Numbered from the stretch's first letter, positions 35,413 through 43,956 are shown. The stretch is 64,000 nt of DNA from Ramlibacter ginsenosidimutans (GCF_042678185.1 NZ_JBHUDQ010000001.1); one strand, 5' to 3'. The notes: generated by a model not told the origin, from the letters alone. Translations and numbers: made by a program.

Positions 35413-35435
35413 ACTTTGACTTTAATATCAAAGTC
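35413..35435. promoter_or_regulatory. AT-rich inverted repeat (candidate operator) between YncE-like gene and chrA
   Basis: ACTTTGA at 35413-35419 and TCAAAGT at 35428-35434 are perfect inverted arms around an 8-base spacer; a nested pair GACTTT (35418-35423) and AAAGTC (35430-35435) also fits. This stretch is markedly AT-rich for the window, and TTTGAC resembles a -35 element. It suits a dimeric repressor site controlling one or both divergent genes. Confidence 0.55.
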
Positions 35436-35555
35436 GTGTCGAGTCGGCGCTCGGCTTCGACTACGACGATGGATGAGGCACTCTCGTGCCTGCGGCCTTC
35501 ATGACGCGCACTTCGCGCGAGCGACCTCCCGCACCACGGAACGAGGAGAGCCGAA

Positions 35556-36746
35556 ATGAGCGATGCGATCCCAGCGGCTGCGGCGGAGGCGCCGGCCCTG
35601 CGCTACACGCTGTGGCAGATGGTGAAGTACATGCTGGGCCTGGGCACCTGGGGCTTCGGCGGCCCGGTGGCGCTGGTGGGCTACATGTACCGCGATCTCG
35701 TGGAGAAGCGCGGCTGGATCTCGGAGAGCGACTACAAGGAAGGGCTCACGCTTGCGCAGCTGATGCCCGGCCCCATGGCGGCGCAGCTGGCGATGTATCT
35801 CGGGTTCGTGCATTTCCGGGTCCTCGGCGCCGCGCTGGTCGGGCTCGCGTTCGTCCTGCCGTCCTTCTTCATGGTCGTGGCCCTCGGTGCCCTGTACGTC
35901 ACGTACGGCGGCCTCGGATGGATGCAGGCGGTCTTCTATGGCGTGGGCGCGGCGGTGATCGGGATCATCGCGATGAGCGCCTGGAAGCTGACGACGAAGA
36001 ACATCGGCCGGGACAAGCTGCTGTGGGCCGTGTTCCTGGTGAACGCGGCGCTCACGATCGTGCTGCAGGCGGAGATGGTGTGGCTGGTGATCGGCGCCGG
36101 CATCCTGGTGTGGTTGTTGCGCGCGCCGCCGAAGCAGTGGCTGCGCGGCGGCACGCTGCATGCGGCAGCCGCGCCCATCGCGGCCGCGTTCGCCCTGGGC
36201 AACGCGGACTTGCACAAGCTCGCACAGATCGCCACCTACTTCGCGTACGCCGGCACCTTCGTCTTCGGCAGCGGCCTGGCCATCGTTCCCTTTCTCTATG
36301 GCGGCGTCGTCAAGGAGTACGGCTGGCTCACCGACCGGCAGTTCGTCGACGCAGTCGCCGTGGCGATGATCACGCCCGGCCCGGTCGTGATCACCACCGG
36401 CTTCATCGGCTTTCTCGTCCAGGGCTTCTGGGGCGCCGTCGCGGCCGCTGCTGCGACGTTCCTGCCGTGCTACCTGCTCACGATCCTGCCGGCGCCCTAC
36501 TTCAGGAAGCACGGCAAGCGGCCGGGCCTGGTCGCCTTCATCGACGGCGCGACGGCGGCGGCCATCGGCGCCATCGCCGGCTCGGTGGTGGTGATCGGCC
36601 AGCGCTCCGTCACCGACTGGGTCACCGCGCTGCTCGCGCTCGCGACGGCTGCCATCCTCTGGCGTTTCAAGAAGGTGCAGGAGCCCGTCATCGTGCTGGC
36701 TGCGGCCCTGATCGGACTGGCCGCGTACCCGTTGATGCACGGCTGA
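35556..36746 (+). CDS. chrA: Chromate transporter ChrA (long-chain, two CHR domains)
   Basis: 396 residues, about ten to twelve membrane segments in two homologous CHR halves. The first half has GTWGFGGPVALVGYMYRDL and LAQLMPGPMAAQLAMYLGF; the second has GTFVFGSGLAIVPFLYGG and AVAMITPGPVVITTGFIGFL. This is the long-chain ChrA architecture of inner-membrane chromate (sulphate-analogue) efflux proteins. Start at ATG 35556 has GAGGAGAG upstream. The SemiSWEET-like gene follows 20 bases after the stop. The chrB/chrF regulators usually seen with chrA are absent, so control may come from the upstream inverted repeat. Confidence 0.93.
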   Translation: MSDAIPAAAAEAPALRYTLWQMVKYMLGLGTWGFGGPVALVGYMYRDLVEKRGWISESDYKEGLTLAQLMPGPMAAQLAMYLGFVHFRVLGAALVGLAFVLPSFFMVVALGALYVTYGGLGWMQAVFYGVGAAVIGIIAMSAWKLTTKNIGRDKLLWAVFLVNAALTIVLQAEMVWLVIGAGILVWLLRAPPKQWLRGGTLHAAAAPIAAAFALGNADLHKLAQIATYFAYAGTFVFGSGLAIVPFLYGGVVKEYGWLTDRQFVDAVAVAMITPGPVVITTGFIGFLVQGFWGAVAAAAATFLPCYLLTILPAPYFRKHGKRPGLVAFIDGATAAAIGAIAGSVVVIGQRSVTDWVTALLALATAAILWRFKKVQEPVIVLAAALIGLAAYPLMHG

Positions 36747-36766
36747 CCTGCCCAGGAGCTCCTGCC

Positions 36767-37072
36767 ATGTACCAGCACCACGAGGCAGATCGGAAGCGGA
36801 GCAGTCATGCAGCGTCCGGCGACGTGCTCGACAAGATCCTGCCCGTCCTCTCCATCGTCACCATGGCCCTGACGGTCCCCCAGGTGTGGGCCGTGTGGGT
36901 GGAAGGGAATGTCGGCGGAGTCTCGCTGCTGTCGTGGGGTGCTTACTTCGTGGGGGCCTGCCTGTGGCTCGTCGATGGCCTGCGCAAGGGAGACAAGAGG
37001 ATCTGGGTGGCGTGCATCGGCTGGGTGCTGCTCGACGGAGCAGTGTTCGTCGGCGTGCTCGTGCGGCACTGA
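36767..37072 (+). CDS. SemiSWEET-like PQ-loop protein
   Basis: 101 residues with three membrane helices and a PQ motif in the first helix (ALTVPQVWAVW, Pro38-Gln39), then VGGVSLLSWGAYFVGACLWL and IWVACIGWVLLDGAVFVG. This matches the bacterial SemiSWEET/PQ-loop triple-helix bundle, whose dimers transport sugars in characterised members. Start at ATG 36767 has AGGAG 8 bases upstream, within 20 bases of the chrA stop, so it is likely co-transcribed with chrA. Substrate here is unknown. Confidence 0.82.
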   Translation: MYQHHEADRKRSSHAASGDVLDKILPVLSIVTMALTVPQVWAVWVEGNVGGVSLLSWGAYFVGACLWLVDGLRKGDKRIWVACIGWVLLDGAVFVGVLVRH

Positions 37073-37130
37073 CCGCGCCGGTGCGCCCAGGCCCCAAAGC
37101 TCCATGAACCCGCGTGCTAGACTCCGCGCC

Positions 37131-37282
37131 GTCATTGGGGAGTAGCCGCCCTGCGCCACGCAGGGGCTCGCGTCAACACACTTGGCCGTCCGGCCATGGC
37201 GCGAGCAGCTCCGCAGCCTGGCAAGACCTTTGACCGCTACGCCTCCGGAAGGGCCGGGGATGCGTGCGGTCTTTGGTGTGTC
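37131..37282 (+). ncRNA. yybP-ykoY (Mn2+-sensing) riboswitch
   Basis: Conserved elements are visible in order: GGGGAGTAGC (37137-37146), GTCAAC (37172-37177), AAGACCTTTG (37223-37232) with the adjacent ACCGC, and GCGGTCTTTGG (37266-37276), which can pair back to the ACCGC segment. These match the yybP-ykoY family, whose members bind Mn2+ and often precede Mn exporters. It sits directly upstream of a TMEM165/GDT1-type gene. Outer ends are approximate. A -10-like TAGACT lies at 37118-37123. Confidence 0.85.
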
Positions 37283-37298
37283 CGGCCCGGAGAACTCA

Positions 37299-37874
37299 AT
37301 GGAAGCCTTCCTGGTTTCAACCGGTGTCGTCGCCCTCGGGGAGATGGGCGACAAGACGCAACTCCTCGCCTTCCTGCTCGCCGCCAGGTTCAAGCGGCCG
37401 CTTCCCATCGTCCTGGGCGTCCTCACCGCGACGCTGGTGAATCACACCGCGGCGGGCGCGCTCGGCGCCTGGATCGCACGGGCGCTCGGTCCGGACATCC
37501 TGCGCTGGGTCATCAGCCTCGGCTTCCTGGCCATGGCAGGCTGGATGCTCATCCCGGACAAGGTGGATGAAGAGAGCGCCGGCGAAGGCATGGGCCGCTT
37601 CGGGGTCTTCGGTACGACGGTCATCACCTTCTTCCTGGCCGAGATGGGCGACAAGACGCAGATTGCCACGGTGGCGCTCGCCGCACGCTACGACACGCTC
37701 GTTCCAGTGGTGGCCGGCACGACGCTGGGGATGATGCTGGCCGACGTGCCCGCCGTGTTCCTTGGCGACAGGATTGCCAAGAAGGTGAACATGCGGCTGG
37801 TGCACGGCATCTCGGCGCTCATCTTCGCGGTGCTGGGCGTCCTGACGCTCCTGAACGTCGGCAAGCTGTTCTGA
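37299..37874 (+). CDS. TMEM165/GDT1 (UPF0016) family Mn2+ exporter
   Basis: 191 residues, six helices in two repeats. Each repeat carries the family motif EMGDKTQ (residues 15-21 and 115-121), which forms the cation site in this family. Bacterial members characterised so far export Mn2+ (and some handle Ca2+). ATG 37299 lies 17 bases after the end of the riboswitch expression region, and CCCGGAG provides a ribosome site that the switch could mask or expose. The gene converges on copC with a 45-base gap containing a short hairpin. The riboswitch strongly supports a Mn role. Confidence 0.9.
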   Translation: MEAFLVSTGVVALGEMGDKTQLLAFLLAARFKRPLPIVLGVLTATLVNHTAAGALGAWIARALGPDILRWVISLGFLAMAGWMLIPDKVDEESAGEGMGRFGVFGTTVITFFLAEMGDKTQIATVALAARYDTLVPVVAGTTLGMMLADVPAVFLGDRIAKKVNMRLVHGISALIFAVLGVLTLLNVGKLF

Positions 37875-37886
37875 CGCAGGCGCGGA

Positions 37887-37908
37887 TGGTGCGCTGCGCT
37901 TCGCACCA
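37887..37908. terminator. Bidirectional hairpin between TMEM165-type gene and copC
   Basis: TGGTGCG (37887-37893) and CGCACCA (37902-37908) form a perfect 7-bp stem with an 8-base loop in the 45-base convergent gap. There is no U-tract on either side, so termination would be weak or of another kind. Confidence 0.45.
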
Positions 37909-37919
37909 CGGGCATCGGC

Positions 37920-38303
37920 CTACTTCACCTGGAAGCTCATGTGGCCCGTCACCGGATGCGTATCGGAGGAGACAGCCCGCCAATCGAGCCGGTACGTGCC
38001 GGGTGGCAAGGGCTGGGTGGGCGTGATCACCATGGTCTTGCCGTCGGGTCCGGCGGTGACCTTGAAGGCCATCTTCATCGGGCTGTCCATTGCCATGCCC
38101 GGCATCTCGGTCATCACCAGCCTGGCGGCGGAGGACTCGGGCAGCAGGTGCTCCGAGAAGACCAGCTCGATCCTGGGCGGTGCAGCGACTTCCGCGTTGT
38201 CCGCGGGAGTGGACGACAGCAGTTGGGGATGCGCGAGCGCGGCCGAACTCGCCACGATCGCAAGAGCAGCCAGCAGGCCACGAAGGAGTGGGGTACTACG
38301 CAT
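37920..38303 (-). CDS. copC: Copper-resistance protein CopC (YobA/PcoC family)
   Basis: 127 residues. The signal peptide ends at SAALA, and the mature protein begins with His (HPQLLSSTPADNAEV), which is the N-terminal copper ligand of CopC. Later ligands are visible in WRAVSSDTHPVTGHMSF, and a Met-rich loop is present (TEMPGMAMDSPMKM). CopC is a periplasmic copper carrier. ATG 38303 is preceded by AAAGGGAG. It is the last gene of copA-copB-copC, 39 bases after copB. CopD is not present. Confidence 0.92.
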   Translation of the reverse strand: MRSTPLLRGLLAALAIVASSAALAHPQLLSSTPADNAEVAAPPRIELVFSEHLLPESSAARLVMTEMPGMAMDSPMKMAFKVTAGPDGKTMVITPTQPLPPGTYRLDWRAVSSDTHPVTGHMSFQVK

Positions 38304-38342
38304 GAACTCCCTTTCGAGTGCGATCGAAGAATGAAACATGGA

Positions 38343-39086
38343 TCAGAACCACACGCGCACGCCGGCGACCCACTTGCGTTCGGTGACGGGTTCGCCCGTC
38401 GCGCGAGCCTGGTCCGCCGTTCCGCCGAAGCGATGGTTCCAGACCACGCCCACGTACGGCGCGAATTCGCGACGGAACTCGTGGCGCAGCCGCAGGCCGA
38501 AGTTGACGTCCGAAAGCCCGGCGCCCAGCCCGCGTTCCGCATCGGCCCGCGAATACACGTTGGCTTCGAGCCGGGGCGTGAGCCGGGTGCGCTGTGTCAA
38601 CGCCAGGTCGTACTTGCCGTCGAGGCGCAGCGCTGCCCCGGCGCTGCCTGCATACGCCGTGGCTTCGACGTCGAACAGGTAGGGCGCGATGCCCCGGACG
38701 CCAAGCGCGAGCCAGTTGCGCGTCGGACCGCCGCCGAAGTCGTGCCGCACGCCGGCCTGGATGTCCCAGAACGCAGCGACCGGCCTGGCCCAAAGCAGTT
38801 CGAGGCGCCCGTCCTCGGTGTGGCCACCCTGGCGGGCGCCTTCCGACTTCAGCCACAGCCGGTCGTAGTCGCGGCCCACCCAGCCCTGCAGGTCCCACGC
38901 CATGCCGCTGCCCTGGTCCGAGTGGGTGTATTCCAGCTGGTCCAGCAGCACCTGGTAGTGGATCGGGTCGTCCGACATCGCCATGCTCATGGCGTGCGCA
39001 GGCTCTTGCGCCATCAAGGGAAGGCACGCCGCCGCCGCGAGGAGCGCGCAGATGGAATAGAGAACGGTGCGCAGGCTGCTCTTCAT
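38343..39086 (-). CDS. copB: Copper-resistance outer-membrane protein CopB
   Basis: 247 residues. A signal peptide (LYSICALLAAAACLPLMA) is followed by a short Met/His-rich lead (HAMSMAMSDDPIH) and a beta-barrel with alternating strands (RLWLKSEGARQGG, NFGLRLRHEFRREFAPYVGV), ending in WVAGVRVWF with the terminal aromatic expected of an outer-membrane protein. The mature Met-rich lead is shorter than in plasmid-borne CopB. ATG 39086 overlaps the copA stop (ATGA), so it is translated from the same message. Confidence 0.92.
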   Translation of the reverse strand: MKSSLRTVLYSICALLAAAACLPLMAQEPAHAMSMAMSDDPIHYQVLLDQLEYTHSDQGSGMAWDLQGWVGRDYDRLWLKSEGARQGGHTEDGRLELLWARPVAAFWDIQAGVRHDFGGGPTRNWLALGVRGIAPYLFDVEATAYAGSAGAALRLDGKYDLALTQRTRLTPRLEANVYSRADAERGLGAGLSDVNFGLRLRHEFRREFAPYVGVVWNHRFGGTADQARATGEPVTERKWVAGVRVWF

Positions 39087-40867
39087 GCGACCACCACCTC
39101 GCGGAACATGCCCGCTTCCATGTGGTACAGCAGGTGGCAGTGGAACGCCCATCGGCCGCGCGCATCGGCGGTGACGCGGAACTTGATGTACTTGCCCGGG
39201 TGCACGATCACCGTGTGCTTGCGCACGAGGAAGGAGCCGTCCTCGCCTTCGACTTCGCTCCACATGCCGTGCAGGTGGATCGGGTGGGTCATCATCGTGT
39301 CGTTGATCAGGACGAAGCGCACGCGCTCCCCATAGGCCAGGCGGATCGGCTCGGCTTGCGAATACTTCCTGCCGTCGAAGCCCCAGATGAACCGGTTCAT
39401 GTTCCCGGTGAGGCGCAGCACGATGTCCCGCACGGGCGGCCGGGGATCGATGGAACCGCCCACGGTGCGCAGGTCGTTGTAGACCAGGGCCCGCCGGCCA
39501 TTCCCGCGCAGGCGGGGGCCTGGATCCGACACCACCGCACCGGGCGAGATCGAACGGCTGTCCACGGAAGGGCCCGTGCCCAGCGCCGTGCCATCCATGG
39601 AGGCCGGGGCCGGCGCTGCAGGCGCACCTTGCGTGTCGTCACCGGCCTGCATGCCTTGCATCCCCTGCATGTCATCGCCGGACTGCATGCCTTGCATTCC
39701 TTCCATGCCCGACATGTTGCCCATGCCCATGTCCTCCATCGACAGCCACGTGGCGGGATCCAGCGGCGGAACGGCGGCGGTCATGCCTGCGCGAGGCGCC
39801 AGCGTCGCACGTGCGTAGCCCATGCGATCGATCGACTGCGCGAAGAGCGTGTACGCGCGGTCTTCGGGCGAGACGAGCACGTCGTACGTCTCCGCGGTCG
39901 CGATCCGCAGTTCGTCGACGGCGACGGGAGCGACCGACTGGCCGTCGGCGGCGACGACGGTCAGCTTGAGGCCGGGGATGCGCACGTCGAAGATGCTGGA
40001 GGCCGACGCATTGATGATGCGCAGCAGCTTGCGCTCGCCGGGCTTCACCACGATCGCGTGGTTCGCCGCCGGAGGCATCCCGTTGACGAGGTACGTGTAG
40101 GCCGCGCCACTGACGTCGGAGAAGTCCGTCGGGTTCATCCGCATCTGGCCCCACTCCTTGCGACGCGCCCAGGCCGCCGCGAACCCCTTGTTCGACGCGT
40201 CCCGGAAGAAGTCGCCCAGGGTCGGGACCTGCTCGTTGTAGTAGGCGCTGTCCGCCTTCAGCGTGTGCATCACGCGGTCCGGATCGTCGTCGGTCCAGTC
40301 CGAGAGCATCACCACGCTTTCGCTGTCGTGCGTGGCCGGCGGGGCGTGCTGCGGATCGATGACCAGAGCCCCCAGCAGTCCCGTCTGCTCCTGGAAGCCG
40401 CTGTGGCTGTGATACCAGTACGTCCCCGACTGGCGAACGGGGAAGCGGTACACGAAGGTTTCGCCCGGCTGGATGCCGTCGAAGCTGAATCCCGGCACGC
40501 CGTCCATGGCCGCAGGAAGCAGGATGCCGTGCCAGTGGATCGAGCTCGTGACCGGCAAGGTGTTGGTCACGCGCAGGGTGACCGTGCTGCCTTCCTTCCA
40601 GCGCAGCAGGGGCCCGGGCAAGGAACCGTTGACGGTCGTCGCCATGCGGGGCTTGCCGGTGATGTTGATCGGCGTCGCGCCGATGCGCAGGTCGAACTCG
40701 GTGCCGGTGAGCTCCGGCGGCGCGCCGGTGCGGGTGGGCAGCACCTCGGCGCCGGCCCACCGCACCGGGGCCGCCACGCCCAATGCGCCGAGCGAAAGGC
40801 CTTGCACGAAAGTGCGCCGCCGCAGTCGGGCCGCAAGGGTGTCGGCGCCATGAAGAAGTTGAGCCAT
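39083..40867 (-). CDS. copA: Multicopper oxidase CopA (Tat-exported)
   Basis: 594 residues. The twin-arginine signal RRRTFVQG is followed by a hydrophobic stretch. The copper ligands are SIHWHG, GTYWYHSHSGFQEQ, THPIHLHGMWSEVE and FHCHLLYHMEAGM (type 1, 2 and 3 sites). Between them is a Met-rich region (residues about 415-450; MEDMGMGNMSGMEGMQGMQ) typical of periplasmic CopA, which oxidises Cu(I) or binds excess copper. The start at ATG 40867 fits the Tat leader. A MerR-type promoter lies about 130 bases upstream. First gene of copABC. Confidence 0.95.
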   Translation of the reverse strand: MAQLLHGADTLAARLRRRTFVQGLSLGALGVAAPVRWAGAEVLPTRTGAPPELTGTEFDLRIGATPINITGKPRMATTVNGSLPGPLLRWKEGSTVTLRVTNTLPVTSSIHWHGILLPAAMDGVPGFSFDGIQPGETFVYRFPVRQSGTYWYHSHSGFQEQTGLLGALVIDPQHAPPATHDSESVVMLSDWTDDDPDRVMHTLKADSAYYNEQVPTLGDFFRDASNKGFAAAWARRKEWGQMRMNPTDFSDVSGAAYTYLVNGMPPAANHAIVVKPGERKLLRIINASASSIFDVRIPGLKLTVVAADGQSVAPVAVDELRIATAETYDVLVSPEDRAYTLFAQSIDRMGYARATLAPRAGMTAAVPPLDPATWLSMEDMGMGNMSGMEGMQGMQSGDDMQGMQGMQAGDDTQGAPAAPAPASMDGTALGTGPSVDSRSISPGAVVSDPGPRLRGNGRRALVYNDLRTVGGSIDPRPPVRDIVLRLTGNMNRFIWGFDGRKYSQAEPIRLAYGERVRFVLINDTMMTHPIHLHGMWSEVEGEDGSFLVRKHTVIVHPGKYIKFRVTADARGRWAFHCHLLYHMEAGMFREVVVA

Positions 40868-40937
40868 GAATGGATCTCGATGCTGGCGTGGCGCGCGCGT
40901 GCCACCCATGCGAATGTGAAAAGAAACAGCGCTGTGT

Positions 40938-40959
40938 GCGCCCCGCTTTACTGGGGCGC
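40938..40959 (-). other. Hairpin in copA 5' leader
   Basis: GCGCCCC (40938-40944) and GGGGCGC (40953-40959) form a 7-bp stem with an 8-base loop. It lies between the MerR-type promoter and the copA start, so the copA mRNA leader would contain it. Possible regulatory or stability role; no poly-U tract. Confidence 0.4.
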
Positions 40960-40998
40960 CCCGCTCGGAGGCGCCGGACTCAGAGGACCCGGGGCGCG

Positions 40999-41029
40999 AT
41001 GCTAAAGCTTGCCCCCGTGGGAAGGTCAA
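40999..41029 (-). promoter_or_regulatory. CueR/MerR-type promoter for copABC
   Basis: Read on the minus strand, TTGACC (-35, 41024-41029) and TAGCAT (-10, 40999-41004) are separated by exactly 19 bases. Within the spacer, CTTCCC and GGGCAAG form an imperfect dyad like CueR operators. The long 19-base spacer is the hallmark of MerR-family promoters, which are active only when metal-bound regulator distorts the DNA. It is directed at copA. No cueR gene is in the window. Confidence 0.75.
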
Positions 41030-41107
41030 GTGCCCCTGGATCTCCGACCCACGCCGGCCCGCGGGCAGGCACACTCACGCTGGCCATCCGTCAGGAAGGA
41101 GCACACC

Positions 41108-43309
41108 TTGGAACGTGAAGTCACTGCACCGCGGAACGACAGCCACGAAGGTCTGCATCGCCCCGCCGGAGACGGCCACGCCTCAGCATCGGCCGCTGCG
41201 GAATACACCTGCCCCATGCATCCCCAGGTCCGGCAGATGGGGCCGGGCAACTGTCCCATCTGCGGCATGGCGCTCGAGCCGGTGATCGCCAGCGCCGAGG
41301 CCGGCGAAAGCCCCGAACTGCGGGACATGACGCGGCGGTTCTGGATCGGACTTGCGTTGAGCGTGCCCGTGTTCCTGCTGGAAATGGGCGGCCACCTCTT
41401 CGACATCGACCACCTCGTGGACGCGCGAACTTCCAACTGGATCCAGATGCTCCTCGGCACGCCGGTCGTGCTGTGGGCCGGCGGCCCGTTCTTCGTGCGC
41501 GGCTGGCAGTCCCTGAGGAACCGCAGCCTCAACATGTTCACCCTCATTGCGCTCGGAACCGGCGCCGCGTGGCTCTACAGCATGGTGGCAACGCTCGCGC
41601 CGGCGCTGTTCCCGCCGGAATTGCGCGCGCATGACGGCACGGTCGCCGTGTACTTCGAGGCCGCCGCGGTGATCACCGTGCTCGTGCTGCTGGGCCAGGT
41701 GCTGGAGCTGCGGGCGCGCGAGAAGACCTCGGGCGCGATCAAGGCGCTGCTGGACCTCGCACCCAGGACGGCCGTGCGCGTGAAAGCCGACGGTTCGGAC
41801 GAGACCGTGCCGATCGAATCCATCCAGGTCGGGGAGGCGCTGCGCGTGCGGCCGGGGGAAAAGGTGCCGGTCGACGGTGAGGTCACGCAAGGCAAGGGCA
41901 CGGTGGACGAGTCGATGGTTACCGGCGAACCCATGCCCGTGACCAAGGCACCCGGCGCCAAGGTGACCGCCGCCACTCTCAACCAGACCGGCAGCTTCGT
42001 CATGCGCGCCGAGAAGGTCGGCGCGGACACCCTGCTGTCCCAGATCGTGCACATGGTGGCGGCCGCGCAGCGCAGCCGCGCGCCGATCCAGCGGATGGCG
42101 GACCAGGTGGCTGGTTGGTTCGTGCCGGCGGTCGTGCTGGTGGCCGCCGTCACCTTCGTGGCCTGGATGGCATGGGGACCGCAGCCGGCGTTCTCGCATG
42201 CCTTGATCGCGGCCGTGGCCGTGCTGATCATCGCCTGTCCCTGCGCGCTGGGACTGGCGACTCCCATGTCCATCATGGTGGGCGTCGGACGCGGTGCGCA
42301 GCAGGGCGTGCTGATCCGCGATGCCGAAGCACTCGAGCGCATGGAGAAGGTCGACACGCTGGTCGTCGACAAGACCGGCACGCTCACCGAGGGCCGGCCG
42401 AGGGTCGTCCATGTCGAACCGGCCCCGGGCTTCGCGGCGGACGAGGTTCTGCAGAAGCTCGCGAGCGTCGAGCGCGCCAGCGAACATCCGCTGGCCATGG
42501 CCGTCGTGACCGCGGCGAAGGAACGCAAGCTGCCGCTGTCCGACGTCACCGATTTCGATTCGCCCGTGGGAAAGGGCGTGGTGGGCAAGCTCGATGGCCT
42601 GGAACTGGCCAGCGGCGCCGCGAAATTCCTGGCGGAGAGAGGGATCGATGCGTCGTCGCTGGACACCGCGGCGGAACAGCAACGCGCGCGCTCAGCCACC
42701 GTGATCTACGTGGCCATGGACGGCAGGCTCGCCGGTTTCGTGGCCATCGCCGATCCGATCAAGCAGACCACGCCCGACGCGCTGAGGCAGTTGCGCGAGG
42801 CGGGTGTGAGGATCGTCATGCTCACCGGCGACGGCAGGACGACGGCACAGGCGGTGGGCCGCGAACTGGGAATCGACGAGGTGGTCGCCGAAGTCTTCCC
42901 CGAAGACAAGGCGAGCATCGTGCAGCAGATGCGCAGGGAGGGCCGCGTGGTCGCCATGGCCGGCGACGGAGTCAACGACGCGCCGGCGCTCGCTGCCGCC
43001 GACGTCGGCATCGCGATGGGCACCGGCACCGACGTGGCGATGGAGAGCTCCGGCATCACCTTGCTGAAGGGGGACCTGCTGGGCATCGTGCGCGCGCGCA
43101 AGCTGTCGCAGGCCACGATGCGCAACATCCGGCAGAACCTGTTCCTCAGCTTCGTCTACAACGTGGCGGGGATTCCGCTCGCTGCGGGTGTGCTCTACCC
43201 GTTCTCCGGCCTGCTGCTGTCGCCGGTCGTGGCCGCCGCGGCCATGGCGCTGTCCTCGGTCAGCGTCATCACCAATGCCCTGCGCTTGCGCGCGGTCCAT
43301 GTCGACTGA
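41108..43309 (+). CDS. Cu+-transporting P1B-type ATPase
   Basis: 733 residues. The N-terminus has the heavy-metal-binding domain YTCPMHPQVRQMGPGNCPIC, followed by eight transmembrane helices. Visible motifs: TGEPMPV (actuator), the CPC ion site IIACPCALGLATP in helix 6, phosphorylated Asp in VVDKTGTLTEG, SEHPLAMAV (HP motif) and GDGVNDAPALAAADVG. CPC plus HP class it as P1B-1, exporting Cu(I)/Ag(I). The start is the TTG at 41108, with AGGAAGGAG 6 bases upstream; no in-frame ATG precedes the conserved region. It is divergent from copABC and probably co-regulated by the same regulator. Confidence 0.93.
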   Translation: MEREVTAPRNDSHEGLHRPAGDGHASASAAAEYTCPMHPQVRQMGPGNCPICGMALEPVIASAEAGESPELRDMTRRFWIGLALSVPVFLLEMGGHLFDIDHLVDARTSNWIQMLLGTPVVLWAGGPFFVRGWQSLRNRSLNMFTLIALGTGAAWLYSMVATLAPALFPPELRAHDGTVAVYFEAAAVITVLVLLGQVLELRAREKTSGAIKALLDLAPRTAVRVKADGSDETVPIESIQVGEALRVRPGEKVPVDGEVTQGKGTVDESMVTGEPMPVTKAPGAKVTAATLNQTGSFVMRAEKVGADTLLSQIVHMVAAAQRSRAPIQRMADQVAGWFVPAVVLVAAVTFVAWMAWGPQPAFSHALIAAVAVLIIACPCALGLATPMSIMVGVGRGAQQGVLIRDAEALERMEKVDTLVVDKTGTLTEGRPRVVHVEPAPGFAADEVLQKLASVERASEHPLAMAVVTAAKERKLPLSDVTDFDSPVGKGVVGKLDGLELASGAAKFLAERGIDASSLDTAAEQQRARSATVIYVAMDGRLAGFVAIADPIKQTTPDALRQLREAGVRIVMLTGDGRTTAQAVGRELGIDEVVAEVFPEDKASIVQQMRREGRVVAMAGDGVNDAPALAAADVGIAMGTGTDVAMESSGITLLKGDLLGIVRARKLSQATMRNIRQNLFLSFVYNVAGIPLAAGVLYPFSGLLLSPVVAAAAMALSSVSVITNALRLRAVHVD

Positions 43310-43386
43310 AAGCGCGCGCCGTGGGGGCTGCGGGCGCGCCCGCCAGCATGCGCAGGCCGCAGCTCGTGGAAGTACGGTTGCCGGGC

Positions 43387-43956
43387 TCAGGCCGGCCAGG
43401 GGGTGTGCCGGAATTCGTAGCGACCCACTTCGCGCGTGCCCTGGTCGTCCGTGGCGATCAGCGTCAGCCACTTGGTGTGCGCCGGTAGGGGCCGCACGCG
43501 CGCGACGCTGACCACAAACACGAGTTCGTCGTGGGCGGCATCGAACGGGACGTCCTGCACTTGCCGGCGTTCGCCGGGCGCCAGCGAGACCTCCTGCACG
43601 AGATCCAGCCGGCGGACCCCGCGCAGTGGCGCCTGCAGGCGCGCTGCGAGGACCTGGTCGTCCGGCGACACGGTGCAGTTGATGGTGCCGTTGTGCGCCA
43701 GATCGTAGAGGCGAACGCGCAGGCCCAGTGCGCGCAGGCGTTCCACGAACGCACCGCTTGCAACCGCGAAGACCAGCCCCGCGCGCAGGGCTCGCCGGAC
43801 CGCTTCTCCCAGCGCCACGATCTCGTCGAACAGCACGCCACAGGCATCGCAGGCCATGAGGTGCTCGTCGATGGTTTCGCGGGTCGCCGCATCGGCCTCG
43901 CCGAGCCAGTCCTGCAGCAGCAGGTCCGGCGCGATGTGGGAACGGGCCGGGCTCAT
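43387..43956 (-). CDS. Soluble zinc-binding anti-sigma factor (ZAS-type)
   Basis: 189 residues. Near the N-terminus is HLMACDACG (His32, Cys36, Cys39), the H-x3-C-x2-C motif of ZAS anti-sigma factors, after a short helical region. The C-terminal ~110 residues form an unassigned beta-rich domain (INCTVSPDDQVLAARLQAPL, then DELVFVVSVARVR) without membrane helices. Its start overlaps the sigma gene's stop (ATGA). The pairing makes it almost certainly the regulator of that sigma factor, releasing it when zinc coordination or redox state changes. Confidence 0.82.
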   Translation of the reverse strand: MSPARSHIAPDLLLQDWLGEADAATRETIDEHLMACDACGVLFDEIVALGEAVRRALRAGLVFAVASGAFVERLRALGLRVRLYDLAHNGTINCTVSPDDQVLAARLQAPLRGVRRLDLVQEVSLAPGERRQVQDVPFDAAHDELVFVVSVARVRPLPAHTKWLTLIATDDQGTREVGRYEFRHTPWPA

